A stretch of DNA of 64,000 bases, taken from Trebouxia sp. TZW2008. Lineage: Eukaryota > Chlorophyta > Trebouxiophyceae > Trebouxiales > Trebouxiaceae. A model generated the notes under the pieces. The model worked only from the letters and a program-made list of their open reading frames with translations. It had not been told where the DNA came from and searched no databases. Below are positions 22,601 to 33,293 of this stretch, piece after piece. Each line of letters starts with the position of its first letter. Position 1 is the stretch's first letter. A program made the translations under genes and the position numbers. The DNA is taken from positions 62,001 to 126,000 of the forward strand of contig BDIU01000099.1 of assembly GCA_002118135.1 (NCBI GenBank), in the 5' to 3' direction.

Positions 22601-25600
22601 ACTTCACATCGATCTTGCGGCCAGCCTGCAATGTCATGCAAGTGGTTTGTGAATCCAGACTGTCACTTGATGTTGGTTTTTGGCCCTAACTTTGCACAAC
22701 AACCCATCCCAACAAAGCTCCCCCCCCCCCCCCCCNNCCCCAAAAAAACCCCCCCCCCCCCCCCAAGGAATGACCAAAGTTCATGTGTTTTCATGTGAAC
22801 AGGACCAGATCTGCCCTTCAGCAATGTTATGCGCATTTGTTGCTTTCTAACAGATTATGGTCACCTTGTCTTCCAAGTACAGTTGATTGCTGCGTGGGGC
22901 AGACTACAGCTTGTGAGGGTGCATAGCACACATGCACTCTTGGAAAATCACTGTGCAGGAGATGTTGAAAATGTCTCTGCAGCCTGAGTGAGTTGTGAGG
23001 GGGTGTGGAGCAGCATACGGCTTGCGTTTTATCCCCTTGATGAGGTAAGACGTGATTGGGCAGGCATGTGCAGTACTGATGGCTCGCTGCACAGGCCCAT
23101 GCAGTCATGTTGGCACCACCCTTAGAATTGTGTATGGGCAAAGTTAGCGGCTTGTGCTCCGTGCTGAGATGGAGCCAAAGAGGAAGTAGAGCAGGCATAT
23201 GGCACCGGTCTTGATACTGATTCTGATACCAACTGCTGATGCTGACACACTGATGGGTTGCTGTGCAGGCACATGCTGTGGTGTTGGCATTGCCCAAGCA
23301 AATGTGTATGGGGCGGGCTGCAGCCCAGGTGGGTCAGGAAGGGGCTGTTCAGGGGGCCTGGCTTGTACCCTCACCCAGGATACAGGTGAAGCAGGGATTA
23401 GGCAGGCATAAGTCATTGACAATGATGGTGCTGTGCAGGCTCATGCAGTGGTATTGGCATTACCTAAGGAAGTGTGTATGAGGCGGGCTGCAGCTCGGGT
23501 GGCTCATGAGGGGGGTGTGCAGGGGGGCGGGGCTCCCCGTGTGGTCCAGATGATGCACAGCCAGTTCAGCAAGGCAGGCATGCCCACAAAGGCTGAAGGG
23601 CTCTCATCTATCATGGTGACTATTTCTGCTGCGGTGCATATGCAATCGTCATTCCCCACATCAGCCTAATACCCATTCACTAGAGGGGTTGTGCAGAGGG
23701 GTGGGGCTCCCCGTGTGGTCCAGACGATGCACAGCCAGTTCAGCACAGCGGGCATGGCCTCAGAGGCTGAAGGGCTCTCATCCATCATGGTGAGCACCAC
23801 TTCTGCCGTGCATCTGCAATCAATGCAGGGAAACACCATAATCTCCATGTCATGCACAGCCATTTCAGCAAGACAGGCATGCCATGAAAGGCTGAAGGGC
23901 TCGCATCCATCATGGTGAGCACCATTTCTGCTCTGCATCTGCAATCATTGCAGTGAAACTCCATCCTCTCAATTCCATGCACAGCTGATTTAGCAAGACA
24001 GGCCTGCCCTGCAAGGCTGATGGTCTCTCATCCATCATGGTGAGCACCACTTGTGCCCTGTATCTTATTGCAGTGAAAATCCACACTCTCTATTTCATGC
24101 GCAGCCAGTTCGTAAGGCAGGCCTGCCTTCAAGGCTGAAGTGCTGTCATGCGTCATGGTGGGGATCACTGTTGCTGTGCATCTTGAAGTGCAGCAAAACA
24201 CCAATACTCTCCATTTCATGCACAGCCAGTTCAACAAGATAGGGCTGCCCTTAAAGGCTGACAGGCTCCTGTCCATCACTGTCAGCATCAATGCACTTCT
24301 TTGTCATTGATACACCGCCCTCAAACCTCTTTGCTGCAACACCGGACAAGATTCTGGAGTGCGTGTTTGGTAGATGTTCCTTCATTATTCACACAGCAAG
24401 GCAGGCGTGCCCGCGAAGGCTGACCGGCTCCCGTCCATTATGATCAGCATCACGTCTGCTCTGCATCTGCAATTGCAGTGAACATCATACTCTCCATTTC
24501 ATGCAAAGCCGGTTCAGCAAGACAGGCCTGCCCTTAAAGGCTAACGGGCTCCTGTCCATCATGGTCAGCATCAATGCAGTTCTTTGTCATTGATGCACCG
24601 CTGTCACATAAGTCTGTTGGCTGCAACACCGGACATGACCCTGGAGTGCTTGTCTGGTATAACTTTCTTTGATACTCACACAGCAAGGCATGCTTCTCCT
24701 CCAAGGCTGAGGGCCTCTCATCCATCATTGCGGGCATTCCTTTAGCTGTGCACCTGCAAGCGCAGTGGAACACTAATTACTCCATTTCATGCACAGCCAG
24801 TTCAACAAGGCAGCCCTGCCCTCCAAGGCTGAAGGGCTCTCATCCATCATGGTCAGCATAGCTGCTGCTGTGCATGTGTGACCCTTGTTGTCAGTTCACA
24901 AACTCGTGTTGTGCAGCGCCACGGCTCCTGCTCAGAATGTAATGCATGTCACTCCTGAGCACATGCAACTTTTGTCAGCCACGCAATCCTCAAGCAGTTT
25001 GCTGCAACGCTAGCTCTGACCCTGAGATGACACTCGATCAATAGGATTTTTTTACCAATTCACACACGTCCCATACCCTAAGATTTTGGAGGACATTCCA
25101 TCCACTGTGGTGAGCAGAACTGCTGATGTGCATATGCAATTATAGCATCTTGTCCATCATAGTGAACACCACTGCAGATGTGCATATACAATCATAGCCA
25201 TCTTCGACAACACACCTAGCCTCATTTGCTGCAGCTCTAGCTCAGGTCACCAGATCACATATCGACTAACAGCCATCTGTCTGTCACCCACACAGTGCCC
25301 TCAATTGTACCGAACTAAAAGGATCAGCTCTTTACAGTTTGAAGGACTGGACTTTATGCCATTTGACATGATTTGACATGATAAAGAGAGGTGGATCCTG
25401 TACAAGGCTCTCACTTTGTGTCATGCCTCTAGGTCTGCCATTCAGGTTTTGTCAATCCTGTAGGTCTGTCACTCAGATGCTGATGTCAAGTCAGCGCTTG
25501 AGGCCTGGTCAGTTTACGGTCAGCCTGGCGTCGACCCTACCAGCCACTTCAGGCAGGCCAGCGCGCTGCGCCGGGGCTTTGCTTTTGCACACAGAAAGTC

Positions 25601-28161
25601 AGCAAAAGCCACAGCCTCCAAACAGCCAGAGCCCATCACCAGTCTTCCTGAAGTTCCTGGCAGTGATACTGCAATGCACCGAGCTTTTGCTTCAAAGCCA
25701 GGTCCAAAGGTGGCTCACAACAAGTCAGCCAAAGCCACAGCTGCTGATCAGCAGGGACCGCAACAGCCACAGCTCAGCGCCAATCTCCCTAATGCTGCTG
25801 TCAGTGTTCATGCAGTGAGTCAGGCTGTGACTGGCGGCGGCAGTGATGATGCCATAGCCACAGCTGCAGAACAACAGGGAGGGCAACAGCCACAGCTCAG
25901 CGACAGATTCCCTCAAGCTGCTGGTGTTAGTGCAAAGCACCCGCACAGTCCACATAGGGCAAAGGACAATGATGCATCAAGTCTCTCAGGGCCTCAGATA
26001 CACGCGCAGAAGGCACCTGGAGCACCCCAAAATGCCTTCACCCTGCTAATGCGAGCCTCCAAGGGTGCTAGCAGAAGACCACAAGCAGCAGCCTCACGAC
26101 CACAAGCCACAGCCCCAGGGCTACAGGCAACCCCAGGGCCCCACGCAGCAGCCCCAGGAGCTCAGGTGACTGATGCAGCAGCAGTGGGCAGTCAGTTTCA
26201 GGCAGAAGGGGCAGCGACAGAAAGCCCACAGAAGGGACAGAAGGCAGAAGGGGCAGCAATAAGCAGCCCAGGGAAAGGGCAAAAGGCAGAAAGGCAAGCG
26301 ATAGGCGGCCCACAGAAAGCAGAAGGGGCGAGCAGGCAGGCTGGCAGCAGGGCTGGTTGGTCAGAAGCCCTGCAGCGCGTCGCAGCTGACCCTGAAAGGT
26401 GCTCACCTGTCTTCCAGTTTTGCCTCTTGCATCTTGCAGGCTGCCAATTCATTCATCCGTGGCTGCAGGCTGAAACCCATGCTTGGCAATACATTTCCTC
26501 AAGCTACGCGAGATGCCTTCAAGCCTCAAATGTCAGCGCATTTGACGCCTGACCGCAGTTCAATACAAAGCTGCATGTGAAACAGTGCTCTACGACTCAT
26601 CAGCACACCTCAAGTGGTATTGCTATAAGACCTGCTGCACAACTCTGCCTGTCGATGCCTGACATGCATGACCTTTGCCATTTCAAAAGTCACGTTCACA
26701 CATTCTGGCACTTGACGAAGGCATAGCGGGCAGTATCCAGAGATGCGCATCTACCCTAACTGCGTCTTGACTGACGATGATGTCCCACAGCCCTGCCTTT
26801 ATGGCACCGCCAGTCTGCCTCCTTTTGATGGCTGCATTTGTGACGCAGTCAACATAAAACTAACATCCAATAACTCAAACTTTTCATTGTCTGACGAAGG
26901 GACAGAGGGCAGTATCCAGAGATGCGCATCTACCCTGACTGTCTTGCGATCAATGATGCCTACCCCAAGGCCCTGGTATTATGGTGCCCCCAATCTGCCT
27001 CATGTTGATGTGTGCATGTGAATGCAGTCAACATACAATCAACATTCTATAATCCACTCCCTTTATTGTGTGACACAGGCATAGAGGGCAGTACCCAGAA
27101 ATGCGCATCAATCCTGACTGTGTTGTGATCAATGATGCCTATCCCAAGGCTCGCTGCCATGCTTTGGTCATTGCGCGTGAGCAAGGGCTGAATGGCCCAG
27201 CTGACCTGGGGCCGCAGCATCTGCCCTTGCTGCAACACATGCAGGTCAGCACTTGTTCTCTTGACCTCATGCAAAGCCTGCCTTTGTTTCTCGTGTAGTC
27301 AATGTTGCGCTTCAATGCTGCTGACAGCACATACATGGTTGATGTTCAAGCCTGCAAGCACAATGCAGCACAGGATCCTCAGCAAACCCGGTCAAGCTTT
27401 GTGTTCTCGCAGGAGGCAGCGGAGGAATATATAGGGCGAATGCATGATGCAGCAGTGCAAAATCCCCTGAAGAGTCCTGGCGGCTTCAAGATGGGGTTCC
27501 ACAGCATACCGTCCATGCTTCAGCTTCACATGCATGTCATCAGTCAGGTGCGTTGTGTCATCAAGCAACTACTCCTCTCCACCCCCTCTCCCCCCTCGCT
27601 CTCCCCTTCAATCTACAAGCAAGCCTGGTGCATATTCACTTGACCCCAATAGGCATAGAATTTCCTTGTCTTGCATTTTCGTCACGCAGTGTAGACAGCC
27701 AAGATGCCAAGCAGCACACTCTATGCCGGGAGGCTGAGCAGGTGACTCGGATACCTGGAGGTTGCAAAACTGCCCCAATAACCACCACTCATGAGCTGTT
27801 TTGCTGGATCCAGCATTATGCTCCTTTGCATCTAACAGAATGTTAGCCTGTTCCTTGTTCTGCAGCTTCAAGCTTGCATGATATACATTGTTGCATGGGG
27901 TTCTCGCTTATGTTGTCTTCATGCGCGCAGGACTATGACTCAGTAACACTGAAGAACAAGAAGCACTGGAACTCGTTCACTACATCGTTCTTTGTTGAAC
28001 TGCCTGATGCCATTGCACAGTTGCAGAGCAAAGCACGGCTTGATATTAATGTCAGCAAGGCTGAGTCCATGCTGAAGCAGGATTTGGTTTGCCATGTGTG
28101 TCGTAGAACAGCACGCAATATGCCTCTTCTCAAGGCTCACATCAGCGCGTGTAAACCTTAG
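19626..28161 (+). CDS. APTX: aprataxin-like DNA-repair protein with FHA, P-loop kinase, HIT and C2HE zinc finger
   Basis: Eleven exons (19626-19744, 19844-19992, 20096-20204, 20399-20460, 20600-21200, 21467-21635, 23439-23615, 25464-26398, 27085-27244, 27299-27547, 27931-28161) keep one frame for 986 residues. An FHA domain (~1-125) has LLGRQHI, VSR, SNPTG and a GDRILLL strand. A basic TKRQRLRSP signal follows, then a Ser/Ala-rich linker. A PNK-type kinase has the P-loop GVPGSGKST, the QDSINNGRRGS and VIDRCHPDAAQRSHF motifs, ALPKEVC and a CHSDADV end. A low-complexity region with NAFTLLMRAS comes next. The aprataxin HIT part has ALQRVAADPE, VVINDAYPKA and MLQLHMHVISQ, and the C-terminal NKKHWNSF and CHVC zinc finger close the protein. 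The first triad His is Gln, as I recall for plant homologues. By family it reverses 5'-adenylated DNA ends in the nucleus. Intron 6 is GC-AG. Introns 6-8 are swollen by exon-edge arrays. Confidence 0.85.
21545..22645 (+). repeat. seven-copy array of the aprataxin kinase exon 3' edge with its donor
   Basis: The real exon end (21545-21635: GGGCACTGG..TGTCAG then GCAAGT) is followed by six copies starting near 21719, 21891, 22061, 22232, 22375 and 22546, about 145-175 bp apart. Copies 2 and 3 could still encode CVIDRCHPDAAQ-SHFINLAAD. Copy 4 has substitutions, copies 5 and 7 have in-frame stops, and copy 6 is diverged. Nearly all keep a GCAAGT or GTAAGT donor-like end. The intron part of the unit is repeated too (GTGTTCTGTGACT..ACCAAAGAAG). 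Confidence 0.92.
22720..22764. other. poly-C / ambiguous-base patch in the assembly
   Basis: A run of C is interrupted by two N (22736-22737) and a short A run, then C again. This is a sequencing or joining artefact, not biology, so the true length of intron 6 is uncertain. Confidence 0.9.
23083..23350 (+). repeat. decayed upstream copies of aprataxin exon 7
   Basis: Segments at about 23083-23140 and 23262-23350 repeat the acceptor and first codons of exon 7 (GTGCAGGC-CATGC..TTGGCA..CC). The second reads VVLALPKQMC and continues into EGAVQG before losing the frame. The intact exon begins at 23439, about 175 bp further on. Confidence 0.85.
23725..25165 (+). repeat. array of about nine copies of the aprataxin exon 7 3' edge
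   Basis: The exon's last ~65 bp (CACAGCCAGTTCAGCAAGGC to CATCATG, then GTGA) recur at roughly 120-bp intervals: near 23725, 23857, 23977, 24097, 24218, 24390, 24501, 24680 and 24788, with fragments near 25090 and 25150. The first four keep a GTGAGC or GTGGGG donor-like sequence; later copies often have GTCAGC. Some would still encode EGLSSIM. All lie downstream of the functional exon, inside intron 7. Confidence 0.9.
26737..27010 (+). repeat. two decayed upstream copies of the aprataxin HIT exon
   Basis: Copies near 26725-26850 and 26900-27005 repeat GGGCAGTA-CCAGA-ATGCGCATC and the following codons of the real exon at 27085. They encode MRIYPNCVLTDDD and MRIYPDCLAINDAYPKA before losing frame. 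The period is about 175 bp. The intact copy is the last one, next to the following intron. Confidence 0.88.
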
Positions 28162-28565
28162 AGCTAAAAACAAGTTTGCACCCTGGCTGCAAGCCCCTGT
28201 GCATCAAATTGTGCATGGTGCATCGCAGAACATCAAGGCTAATTTGGCCAGCTTTGAAGCGGAAAGTCTGTCAAAATTGTGCTTGCTGTTGTTCTGTTCA
28301 GGCTGAAAAAAAGAACGTCCAAGTTTTCATGAATGCATTTTGCGGCATCATATTTATCTTTAGCATGACAGCTGACTTCACTCAGGACAGCAACAAAGGT
28401 GCTCCAGAATCTGCTATTGTACAAGCTGACTCCCAGGCTACCTCTACAGACAGGGACTCCCGCTATGACGCCTGACGGCATAGACTTCTCTTTTCTTTTC
28501 TACAAGCTGCATCTACAAGACAGTACCTACAAATTCTATGCTGACTAAGCCTATGCTACAACATG
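28162..28565. other. convergent 3' ends of the aprataxin-like and spastin-like genes
   Basis: Both flanking genes end here, so this is 3' UTR and terminator DNA for two transcripts. It contains dispersed element copy 3. No coding signal. Confidence 0.6.
28432..28500 (+). repeat. dispersed element, copy 3
   Basis: CCCAGGCTACCTCTACAGAC, GGGACTCCCGCTATGACG and CCTGACGGCATAGACTTC, then TTTTCTTTTC. This is the best-preserved version of the family in the window. Confidence 0.78.
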
Positions 28566-31500
28566 CTAGCCAGTAGTGCCGAACTCCTCTGTCCATTGCT
28601 CAAATTGGCTGAGCTGCTGCCTGTTGACGCTGGGCTTGCTGCTGCGCAAAGCGTCTACAAAATCCCTTAGCTCAATGGGCCTGATTTTGTCAGCAGAGAC
28701 TGTGCTGATGGCTGCTCTCAGCTCCCTGCACCAGCATGCTGCGTCAGGTCTTGTTTGCAAAAAAACTCAATATGTTAAAGTGCAGCTGAAGCCTTGCAAC
28801 AAAGCACTTGTACAGGAAGGTTTGCCCCTCAGCAGTGAATGTGCAACATTTGAAGAACATCACTTATTGACCTTCACCATCAACATCTGCGTATTTTGAC
28901 CATCTGTGCAAAGCACTCCTTACAAAAGTTGTTGCGCCTGTGGCATAAAGCTACCCTGCACTGCGCTGCTGTTGTTGTACATGGGGTAGCTTACGTGCAA
29001 AATTGCCATATCAAGTTTTGGTGACTTGCAGTAAACTACAACCAACTCAATCATTTGAGGGCCTAGTCTGGTTTGCATTGTTTGCATCCTCAGATTTTTT
29101 TTTCTGTTGTCTTACAGAGCAGCACACACCTGATTGCTACCATAGCAGCCTCTCTACATAGCGCCCTAATGTCACTGGCACTATAGCCGTCTGTGCTACG
29201 CACCACACGCTCCACATCACCTGCGCTCAGCCTGGAAGCGGACCCTTGCAACATGACTGCAATCAAGCTGCGCCGCGCTGCAGCATCTGGCAAAGGGATG
29301 TATATGCGCCTCACTAGGCGCCGCCTACAGGCAGATTCAATTGCAGGTCAGCTGTGCAAAGTGTGCAGCATTGTTGTTGAAGCACTCTGTTGAAATTTCA
29401 CTTAATGCTCTGCATCAATCTGCTCAAGCAGGCGTCTTTGCAGTGAGCAAAAACAATTCCAGACGTCACAGAAGGCATTGTGTAGTCACTTATAAAGGCC
29501 TAGCATGAGCCCACAAATTTGGTTTGGCTGTTGTCAGCTGTGATTTCTGGCAAGCCTGCAGCGTTGACAGATGTTTTGTAAGCCAATACCTGACATCATG
29601 CACAGTGCAAGCAAAAGCATGGATGTTGCAAGTGATCATACAGCTCTTGAGCCGATTCGCACATGTGCTGTGCAATATTGTTGACTATACACCTGCCATT
29701 GAAGAATCTGCCCAAAGCAAGATGGTCAGGCTGCATCACCTGATAGCATCATCAAGCTCTCGTGGCCTGTTGGTGGCGCCAATCACCACAATACGCTTGA
29801 TACTTTCAGCAATTGCTGTGCATGTTGCAAGAATGCTGCACTGCTGACAAACAAACTGCCAGTGCTGCCTGCCAGATTCAAGCAAAGATCTTGTGGTTGC
29901 AAGGTTTGCCTACAGCACTCTGGTCAGGCTGCCTGCCAGCGTCATCAGACCACAATGCGCTTGCTGCCTCGATCAATTCTTTTGCACATTGCAAGAATGC
30001 TGTATTGCTCATGGACAAACTATAAGTGCTGTCGACCAACATCTGTGCTGAAGGACATGACTGGCTGAAAGCAATTTGCAATCAGGCCGCAATACCTGAT
30101 AGCATCATCAAGCTCTTGTGGCCGTTTGTGGCTCCAATCACTACGATGCGCTCACTGCGTCCAGCTGTCATTGTGCAGGTTGCAAACATGTTGCATTGCT
30201 GACAGACCATTTGCCATCACTGCTTACCACATCACATTCCAGCAAAGATCCTATGGTTGCAGAGTCTGCCTAAAGCGCTGCTATGAGGCTGCAGTACCTG
30301 ATAGCGTCATCAAGCTCTTGTGGCCTGTTTGTGGCCCCAATCACCACGATGCGCTCACTGCCTCCAGCCACTCCATCAAACTGAACCAGGAACTCTGTCT
30401 TCAGGCGGCGACTGGCATCATGCTCTCCAGCAGACCGCTCTGACAAAATGCTGTCAATTTCATCTGCACACTCAAGAGAAAAGACATAAATCTAGGCTTT
30501 GCAGCACAAGTCCCCCTGATCAGCAGGGTAAACCAGAGTGCTGTCCATTTCATCTGCACAGGCAACAATGACTTGAGGCTTTAAAAGCAAGCAAGCCCTC
30601 AAGGTCAGCAGTGTAGCCCAGTGACTAACACCAAATGCCAACAGACTGCTCTGACAGAATGCTGTCAATCTCATCTGCACAGCGAACAAGGGATGATATG
30701 CCATTTGTCACAGATATGACAATGATGACTGGCTGGTTCTCCTTTGCAACCTGAAACAACACTCTGACCAGCTGCTCACCCTCCCAGTCTGTTAGTCAGT
30801 GTGCGTTTTGCAACATATACGGGGCCGAACTGGGTGGACACAGTTGCTTGCTTCAGCACGTATCTAGCTGGGCGTGCTGAGCCTGTCTAGCATGCGTGTT
30901 GAATGCCATGAATGCGTAAAGATAATATACAGCAGCTTTTGTGTACCTATGAAAATGATGGCAGGCTGATTCTCCTTTGCAACCTTGAATAGCATCCTGA
31001 CCAGCTTTTCACCCTCGCCATGCCACTTGCTTGTCAATGTGGCAGCAGAGATGTTGAAAAAGGTAGCTCTAGCTTCATGTGCAAGAGCTTTTGCCAGCAT
31101 GGTTTTGCCATTGCCCGGAGGGCCGTACAGCAGCAAGCCCCTGGCAGGTGCCCTCAGCCCTTGGAACAGATCTGCCCTTTGCGTGGGCAGAATCACCATT
31201 TCTTGCAAAGCCTGCAAACAACATAGCATGAACTTGACAGCAGAGATGTTGAAAATGGTCACCCTCGCTTCATATGCAAGACCTTTTGCCAGCATGGTTT
31301 TGCCATTGCCTGGAGGACCATACAGCAGCGAGCCCCTGGCAGGTGCCCTCAGCCCTTGAAACAGATCGGTCCTTTGTGTCGGCAGCATCACCATTTCTTG
31401 CAAACCCTACAAGCAGACACCAGCAAATCACAAGGGCACGATCACCCTTTCTTGCAAAGCATGCAGGAAAATTAGCCTGAACGGAGCCTGATGAGGATGA

Positions 31501-32800
31501 GTAGCAGCTTCAGGAGGTTAACTTGGTGAGTCAGTCAATTAGTCATTTGGTTAGGCATACGTCAATGAGTCAGCATGATGTACTGAAGGTGTATCCCAAT
31601 GTTGCAGATGATGCTTGGTGACACCAAGGACATCTTGTTCTTGCATGCTTATTTTCAACAATGGCCTGGTTGCATGCACGATCTGCTAAACAGATAACTA
31701 GCTTATGATTGTGTCATCAAAGCTTGCTTGTAGGTGGTGCGTTTGTCTGTAAGCTGACTGCCTGAGACAGCTGTTCTGCCCAAATCTGACGTGTGCAAGC
31801 GTATGGCCTGCTGCATCAGGATAATTCTAACCACAGACGTGGGTTGATGAGTATGTCAAGGGACTCACCTGCTTGGCACCAGCAAGACCTGAAATGTCAT
31901 TCCAAGACTCAAATGGTTTGATGTCAAGGACCTCAGACAAGACTGCTTCCCTCAGCTTGGCCTCTTCAGCAGTTTCTTTCTTTCTGTCTGGGCCTGATCT
32001 CTGCCTGACAATTGCAGTGGACTGTCTATCTCTCCTGATTGCAACATGTGCTGCATTTTGCCTGCTGAAAGATTGTGGTGCGTTTTGGATCTGAGGGCGT
32101 GAGGCAGTTGTTGTTCTGGTGATGTCTGCAGCTGATGTGCTTGGCTGAGGCGATTGCAGGTCTCGCAACCTATACAGTAAGTTCTCTTTGTAAAGATGCT
32201 CAATGTAAGGACATTCTTAATGTAAGATCAATGCAATGTGAACCTATCACTAAGTTGTGACTGCAGTGGTCCTTTGAGTAAGGACAACTCCAACGTGAGG
32301 ACATTTTCCTTGGTACCCAAAGCATTTGTTACAAAGAGAAGGCACTGTGGTGGCAAAGGGAAAGCTGACAGCGCAGCTATTGCACAAGTGAGGATCATGC
32401 AGCAGCAGCACAGTAGCAAGATTACCTGTCATTTGCTGCTTGCAACCAAGTGTTGAGGTTGGAGCGCCATTTGTTGACATTGCTGCCTGTCAGCCATGCA
32501 GAGGGTACCTCAAGGCTGAGTCCCTCATATATGGTGTCAATGCCCAAGCGATATAATTTGCAAGCTTCAGCTCTGTGTCCAGCTACGTCTTGTTGGTAGG
32601 CTCTTTCAAGTGCGTCCTGTGTATCGATGATGAACGCCTCTAATTTTGTCAAGGTGCAGATGCATTGGTGCACGGGCTGAGACTACCTTCGCAAGTTCGT
32701 GGTATGCCTGCAGTTTCTCGACTGCCTTTTCGGAAGAGTCTACGCTTTTGCTTTTTTCTGAGGGGCTTGCACGTGGCTTGACGCCAAAGACCCAGGACAT
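28566..32800 (-). CDS. SPAST: spastin-like microtubule-severing AAA ATPase with MIT domain
   Basis: Seven exons (32800-32687, 32616-32426, 32169-31869, 31211-30947, 30463-30298, 29324-29130, 28725-28566) give 463 residues in continuous phase. An N-terminal MIT domain ([21 protein letters not shown]) is followed by a basic linker. The AAA core has [14 protein letters not shown], Walker A GPPGNGKT, the [15 protein letters not shown] pore segment, Walker B IIFIDEIDS, the [15 protein letters not shown] sensor/Arg fingers and RIYIPLP. The C-terminal part has [10 protein letters not shown] and a final helix with QWTEEFG, as in spastins. The family cuts microtubules as a hexamer; MIT domains bind ESCRT-III tails. 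Intron 2 is mostly a MITE. Introns 3-5 contain extra copies of the Walker A exon and of both edges of the Walker B exon, so mis-splicing is easy to imagine. Confidence 0.9.
29735..30165 (-). repeat. decayed downstream copies of spastin exon 5 3' edge
   Basis: The end of the Walker B exon (GGCCACAAGAGCTTGATGA then CGCTATCAG/GT) recurs near 30090-30165, with a partial copy near 29930-29960 and another near 29739-29810. The copies at both ends of the array keep GATGATGCTATCAGGT with a plausible donor. They lie after the real exon in transcription order. Confidence 0.85.
30480..30790 (-). repeat. extra copies of spastin exon 4 end and exon 5 start
   Basis: Minus-strand reading shows a copy of the exon 4 tail near 30785-30700 ([19 protein letters not shown]). 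Two copies of the exon 5 start follow, near 30685-30650 ([12 protein letters not shown]) and 30560-30530 (ADEMDSTL). Each exon 5 copy keeps a TCTGCAC..CAG-type acceptor. The intact exon 5 begins at 30463. Confidence 0.85.
31225..31408 (-). repeat. duplicated Walker A exon in spastin intron 3
   Basis: A ~180-bp upstream copy encodes [20 protein letters not shown] and then [16 protein letters not shown], nearly identical to the real exon 4. It breaks off after FNISA without the pore-loop codons or a clean donor. It is open in the same reading frame up to the real exon, so inclusion would insert a second Walker A. Confidence 0.9.
32175..32347 (+). mobile_element. short TIR transposable element (MITE), copy B, inside spastin intron 2
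   Basis: This 173-bp element is bounded by CAGTAAGTTCTCTTTGTAAA and the inverted CTTCTCTTTGTAACAAATGC, with internal AAGGACA repeats and the GGTACCCAAAGCA block of the family. TA precedes its left end. On the minus-strand transcript its end falls four bases before the acceptor AG of intron 2, and the element makes up 173 of that intron's 256 bp. Confidence 0.82.
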
Positions 32801-33293
32801 GCGCGACTGGCCGGGTTCACACTTCAACAACGCTAGCACCGGGACAGATCGTTGCAGAAATTGTAACAAAGCGTGAGTAATCGATGTGAACGGTCTTGCC
32901 CATGCAAGGTGCCTGCTCATGCTGATACCATTGCCATCAATACGCACAGCATGTGACCTGCGAAAAGCGCAACGGAACGAGAGTGATCAGTGCGAGACAA
33001 CTTCTGTTGTCGTGAGTGCGTTGACCGATGACTCACGACATAGCTGTAGTCTGCCAGGATGCCTACGACGCAGCAGGCTTGTTGCGTGCACGGACATCCC
33101 TGCATCTAGAGTAACAAAGAGACGCGGCCTAAAGCCACGAGCTTGAGAAGCGCCGCCAAAGCTGCTGTCATTTGTGCTGACTTCTCAATGCTCGTGTGAT
33201 ACACCCTCAAGAGGCTAAATTGCCGCTGCAGCCACTCAGGGCTTCGATACTCGCTCTTGTTGGACGCTCTGATTGGTCCAGACTAGGGAGTGC
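32801..33293. promoter_or_regulatory. divergent intergenic region, spastin-like and mL43
   Basis: A 493-bp gap separates two start codons on opposite strands. No TATA box or named motif stands out, and no coding signal is supported. Confidence 0.45.

Noticed and set aside
21545..22645. Seven real, separately spliced kinase exons
   Set aside because: Two copies have in-frame stops and the protein family has this segment only once.
22720..22764. A genuine G-quadruplex-type poly-C element
   Set aside because: It contains N characters and a run of A, so it is best explained as an assembly patch.
24900..26000. A macro (Appr-1''-p) domain between kinase and HIT, as in plant bHLH140
   Set aside because: Exon 8 is open and low in complexity here, with no macro-domain motif.
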